From JBCDGZ01 sp038750655 (GTDB taxonomy: Bacteria > Bacteroidota > Bacteroidia > Chitinophagales > Saprospiraceae): 7,985 nt of DNA. Shown one piece after another: positions 5,657 through 7,985 of this stretch. The notes beneath the pieces were generated by a model, which was not told the origin of the DNA, ran no database searches, and saw only the letters and a list, made by a program, of their open reading frames with translations. Position numbers and translations under genes: made by a program. The stretch's first letter is position 1; each line of letters begins with the position of its first letter. The DNA lies in NCBI GenBank assembly GCA_038750655.1, contig JBCDGZ010000221.1:1-7985 (forward strand). The letters are read 5' to 3'.

Positions 5657-7903
5657 TTAAATCTGTATCGGTAAACGCAGGGTGAAGGTCGTAAATTTTC
5701 CAGGTTCGCTGTCTACTTCAATTTTTCCTTGATGCTGCTTCACTACGATGTCATAACTGATGGACAGCCCCAGGCCAGAATGCCCCTCTCCAGTGTTTTT
5801 AGTGGTGTAGAAAGGGGTAAAGATGTCATCCTTTTGCTCCGCCCTAATACCGATGCCATTGTCCCATATTCGGATCAGGACTTCTCCGTTCGACTGTGCC
5901 GTACTCACCTTGACCTGTGGACGAAAGTCTTCTTCAGCCCCTTGTTGTTGCTTCTTCACGGCATAAAAGGCATTGCTGAGCAAGTTAAGCAGTACGCGCC
6001 CCAACTCCTTGGGGTATACCTTGGTTGAAGGGAGGGAGTCGGCCAGTGCACTGCTGATATGGACGTCAAAGTCTTTGGAAATGACCTTGTAGCTGTGGTA
6101 GGCCAGGTTGAGGTTATCCTCCACCAATTCGTTAATTGAAGTAGATACACGCACACTATTGTTTACACTGGCATGCTCCATCATATTCCTGACGATTCGA
6201 TCTACCCGAACACCATTTTTGTGAATGTCATTAGAATTAAGCGTCAAATCTTGGAGAAGCTCGTTGATTTCAGCCACTTCTGTTGCCGCGATTGTAGTAG
6301 ACTGCGCAGAGATTTTTTGCTTCAATTCTGCCAATAACTCCTTCGAATCTTCAGCAAAATTATTGACAAAATTGAGGGGATTTTTGATTTCATGGGCAAT
6401 ACCGGCGGTTAATTGCCCCAGTGATGCCAGCTTTTCCTGCACAATCAACTGATCCTGAGCCCGGATAATTTCCTGATTGAGGTATTCCAACTGCTGGCTG
6501 GTTTGCTGTTCCTTGGCAATCACGGATTTCTGTAGTCGAATCTGCTTGACTCGGAAATAGAGGATGATGGAAAGCACCAGAAAAATCACTAGGCCCAAAG
6601 CCAGCATCCGATAGCGGTTGATGGATTCTTGTTCGAGTGAGCGATTGAGGGTTTCGATCTCCCGCTCCTGTTCGATATTTTTCAACTGTTTATCCAAATA
6701 AGCCAAGCGATCAATAGCACTTTTCGTTTGAATACTGTCCAGAAAAGGATAATGAATGGCGGCCAGATTGTGGTATTCCTCGTAGTCCCCCATGCCGCTA
6801 TAAATGTCCAGCAAGATGGTATTGGCGCGAATAATCGCCCGTTGATGACCAGATACGTCGACCCGCTCTTTAAACTGTTTGGCGTAGCGCAGCGCGTCGA
6901 TGTATTCTTTTTTAGCTAAATAGATTTCCGCCAGGCTGATCATACTTTCCTGCCAATCAAACTTTCCGGCCTTCCGGCCCATCGAGTACGCTGGAAGGGC
7001 CAGCGCAAGCGCCTGCTCGTGGTACCCCTCGCTGAGGTATACGCCTGCGAGGTTGGCCATTCCCAGCCGAATAAACAGCGAATCTTTAATTTCTTTCGCC
7101 AAACGAAGGGCTTCCTCTGCATAGCGCCGCTGATCTTCCAGGGGAAGATCCATCACCGCTAGGTTATTCAGCGCAAAGAGCTTCCCCCGCTTATCACCAA
7201 TTTCCTCCTTTAGGACCAGTGATTTTTCGGCGTATTCTCGGGCTTTCGAAGTTTCGCCAATATCGCTATGAGCATTAGAAATATTATTTGAAATAATCGA
7301 GGCCGCCATCTTCTGCCCATCTTCAATCGCAATGGCCATAGCTTTGTCCAGGTATTGAACACCTCTGAGGTATTGTCCTCGGCGGTTCAGTGCCAAGCCA
7401 ATATTGTTGTAGACATTAAGCGGATCAACCCCATCATAGGTCAAGGCTTGTTCGTAAAATAGAATCGCAGAATCCAGTATGCCGGTCTTTTCGTGGTAGA
7501 CCCCCAGGGTGATAAACGTATTGCCAATCAACTCATCCATCTCGTACTCAATCGCCATCTGATGCGCAAGAAGTGCTTTTTGACGCATGGTCTCGAACTT
7601 GGATTGTACACGGAAGGTAATCGCCTTAAGGTAAGTAGCATAAGCGACAGTGTCCCGAACGCCGTGTTCTATCGACAATTGCTCAATTTCGGCGGCAATC
7701 GCCAAGCATTTTTCCGGAAAATAGGGATAGCTATTGTTAAAAAACGCGATCAGGGTCTGAATCCGGTGACGCCCTTCCTGCGTTTGCAATACAGTCTGCA
7801 AGCTGTCCCGAATAGCCTGGGTACGCGGCCCACCCTGACAGAAAACTGCCGCGGTAAGAAAAACGAGAACGATGGTCAAAGGAAACCGGCTTATCCTTCT
7901 CAT
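5657..7903 (-). CDS. TPR sensor histidine kinase with extracytoplasmic TPR domain
   Basis: A 748-residue sensor kinase of the Bacteroidota TPR type. Residues 1-22 form a signal peptide; the Cys22 context AVFC is not a lipobox. Residues about 30-400 are helical TPR-like repeats (for example NNIGLALNRRGQY at 166-178, NNLAVM at 246-251 and NLAGVYLSEGYHEQAL at 284-299), lying outside the cytoplasmic membrane. A helix-rich segment (403-430), one membrane helix (about 432-450) and a second coiled coil (455-492) lead to the kinase core: H-box GIAHEIKNPLNFV with His504, N-box LLSNAFYAV (Asn644), DNGIGI (Asp681), TPFYTTK (696-702) and GHSGLGLSIS (707-716). All catalytic motifs are intact. TPR domains usually bind proteins or peptides, so the signal may be a protein partner in the periplasm. 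It is the first gene of the operon in this window. The start is the ATG directly before the positively charged signal peptide MRRISR; an ATG 7 nt upstream is out of frame. Confidence 0.93.
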   Translation of the reverse strand: MRRISRFPLTIVLVFLTAAVFCQGGPRTQAIRDSLQTVLQTQEGRHRIQTLIAFFNNSYPYFPEKCLAIAAEIEQLSIEHGVRDTVAYATYLKAITFRVQSKFETMRQKALLAHQMAIEYEMDELIGNTFITLGVYHEKTGILDSAILFYEQALTYDGVDPLNVYNNIGLALNRRGQYLRGVQYLDKAMAIAIEDGQKMAASIISNNISNAHSDIGETSKAREYAEKSLVLKEEIGDKRGKLFALNNLAVMDLPLEDQRRYAEEALRLAKEIKDSLFIRLGMANLAGVYLSEGYHEQALALALPAYSMGRKAGKFDWQESMISLAEIYLAKKEYIDALRYAKQFKERVDVSGHQRAIIRANTILLDIYSGMGDYEEYHNLAAIHYPFLDSIQTKSAIDRLAYLDKQLKNIEQEREIETLNRSLEQESINRYRMLALGLVIFLVLSIILYFRVKQIRLQKSVIAKEQQTSQQLEYLNQEIIRAQDQLIVQEKLASLGQLTAGIAHEIKNPLNFVNNFAEDSKELLAELKQKISAQSTTIAATEVAEINELLQDLTLNSNDIHKNGVRVDRIVRNMMEHASVNNSVRVSTSINELVEDNLNLAYHSYKVISKDFDVHISSALADSLPSTKVYPKELGRVLLNLLSNAFYAVKKQQQGAEEDFRPQVKVSTAQSNGEVLIRIWDNGIGIRAEQKDDIFTPFYTTKNTGEGHSGLGLSISYDIVVKQHQGKIEVDSEPGKFTTFTLRLPIQI

Positions 7904-7985
7904 AGTTCATTTAGCTTTTTGGAGAGTGTAAATGTGAACGGCGATCAATAAATTTCCATTGCTTATCAGTCAAAAGGCAAAGGAA
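7904..7985 (-). promoter_or_regulatory. Upstream region of the signalling operon, promoter not resolved
   Basis: These 82 nt precede the first gene of the operon and run off the window. I see no confident TAnnTTTG -7 box in the leftward direction and no strong Shine-Dalgarno. TTTG-like words occur close to the window edge (minus-strand TTCCTTTGCCTTTTG), but no -7 box follows at a proper distance. The promoter may lie here in a non-consensus form or further right, outside the window. Confidence 0.3.

Noticed and set aside
7933..7952. GTGAACGGCG word upstream of the operon resembling GTGAACGCCG (minus strand) beside the ACTATTGT repeats
   Set aside because: Nine of ten bases match, but in the opposite orientation relative to transcription and without the ACTATTGT core at the right place. 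One such match is easily chance.
1..7985. CRISPR arrays, tRNA/rRNA genes, insertion sequences, phage genes
   Set aside because: No regularly spaced repeats, cloverleaf, rRNA stretches, transposase or terminal inverted repeats were seen on either strand.

Overview
The window looks like a chromosomal segment of a Bacteroidota bacterium, most likely a marine or environmental Saprospiria/Cytophagia-type lineage; no marker gene fixes the genus. The reasons are the periplasmic-TPR sensor histidine kinase, the HTCS-like kinase/receiver/AraC fusion, a lipoprotein with the Bacteroidota surface-export signature (Cys followed by Q-K-E-E), and weak Shine-Dalgarno usage. All five confident genes lie on the minus strand, so transcription runs from right to left.

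Right part (7903 to 2145): a tightly packed four-gene signalling cluster. In transcription order it encodes (1) a TPR sensor histidine kinase with a signal peptide and one membrane helix, (2) a stand-alone receiver protein, (3) a two-helix membrane histidine kinase, and (4) a soluble protein with the architecture receiver - histidine kinase - receiver - AraC HTH. Gaps are 44 and 20 nt, and the last two genes overlap, so this is almost certainly one operon. The two membrane kinases are paralogous in their catalytic halves. The stand-alone receiver and the N-terminal receiver of the fusion belong to the same subfamily. The set therefore looks like a duplicated kinase+receiver pair in which one receiver has been joined to an HTCS-type output module. 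The only DNA-binding output is the AraC domain of the last gene.

Middle (1579 to 2144): a 566-nt non-coding stretch rich in signals. It carries three copies of an ACTATTGT-type element on the + strand, spaced 21 and 32 nt (two and three helical turns). Two of them extend to an 18-bp direct repeat with 15 identities. Next, in the leftward direction, comes a CATCTTTG box one base from the Bacteroidota -7 consensus, then a small hairpin, then a strong stem-loop with a U-run (terminator or attenuator), and then a structured leader with a 17-bp imperfect hairpin in front of the next gene. I read this as a possible AraC-type operator/promoter firing left towards the cytochrome gene. That is inference.

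Left part (1578 to 1): a di-heme cytochrome c peroxidase/MauG-family lipoprotein, predicted to be surface exposed, followed by a good intrinsic terminator at 123-164 and about 120 nt with no recognisable gene.

Working hypothesis: envelope signals enter through two membrane kinases, are passed through receiver domains to the soluble hybrid regulator, and its AraC domain acts on promoters that may include the adjacent one driving the di-heme peroxidase. The sequence supports the parts, but the wiring is not proven.
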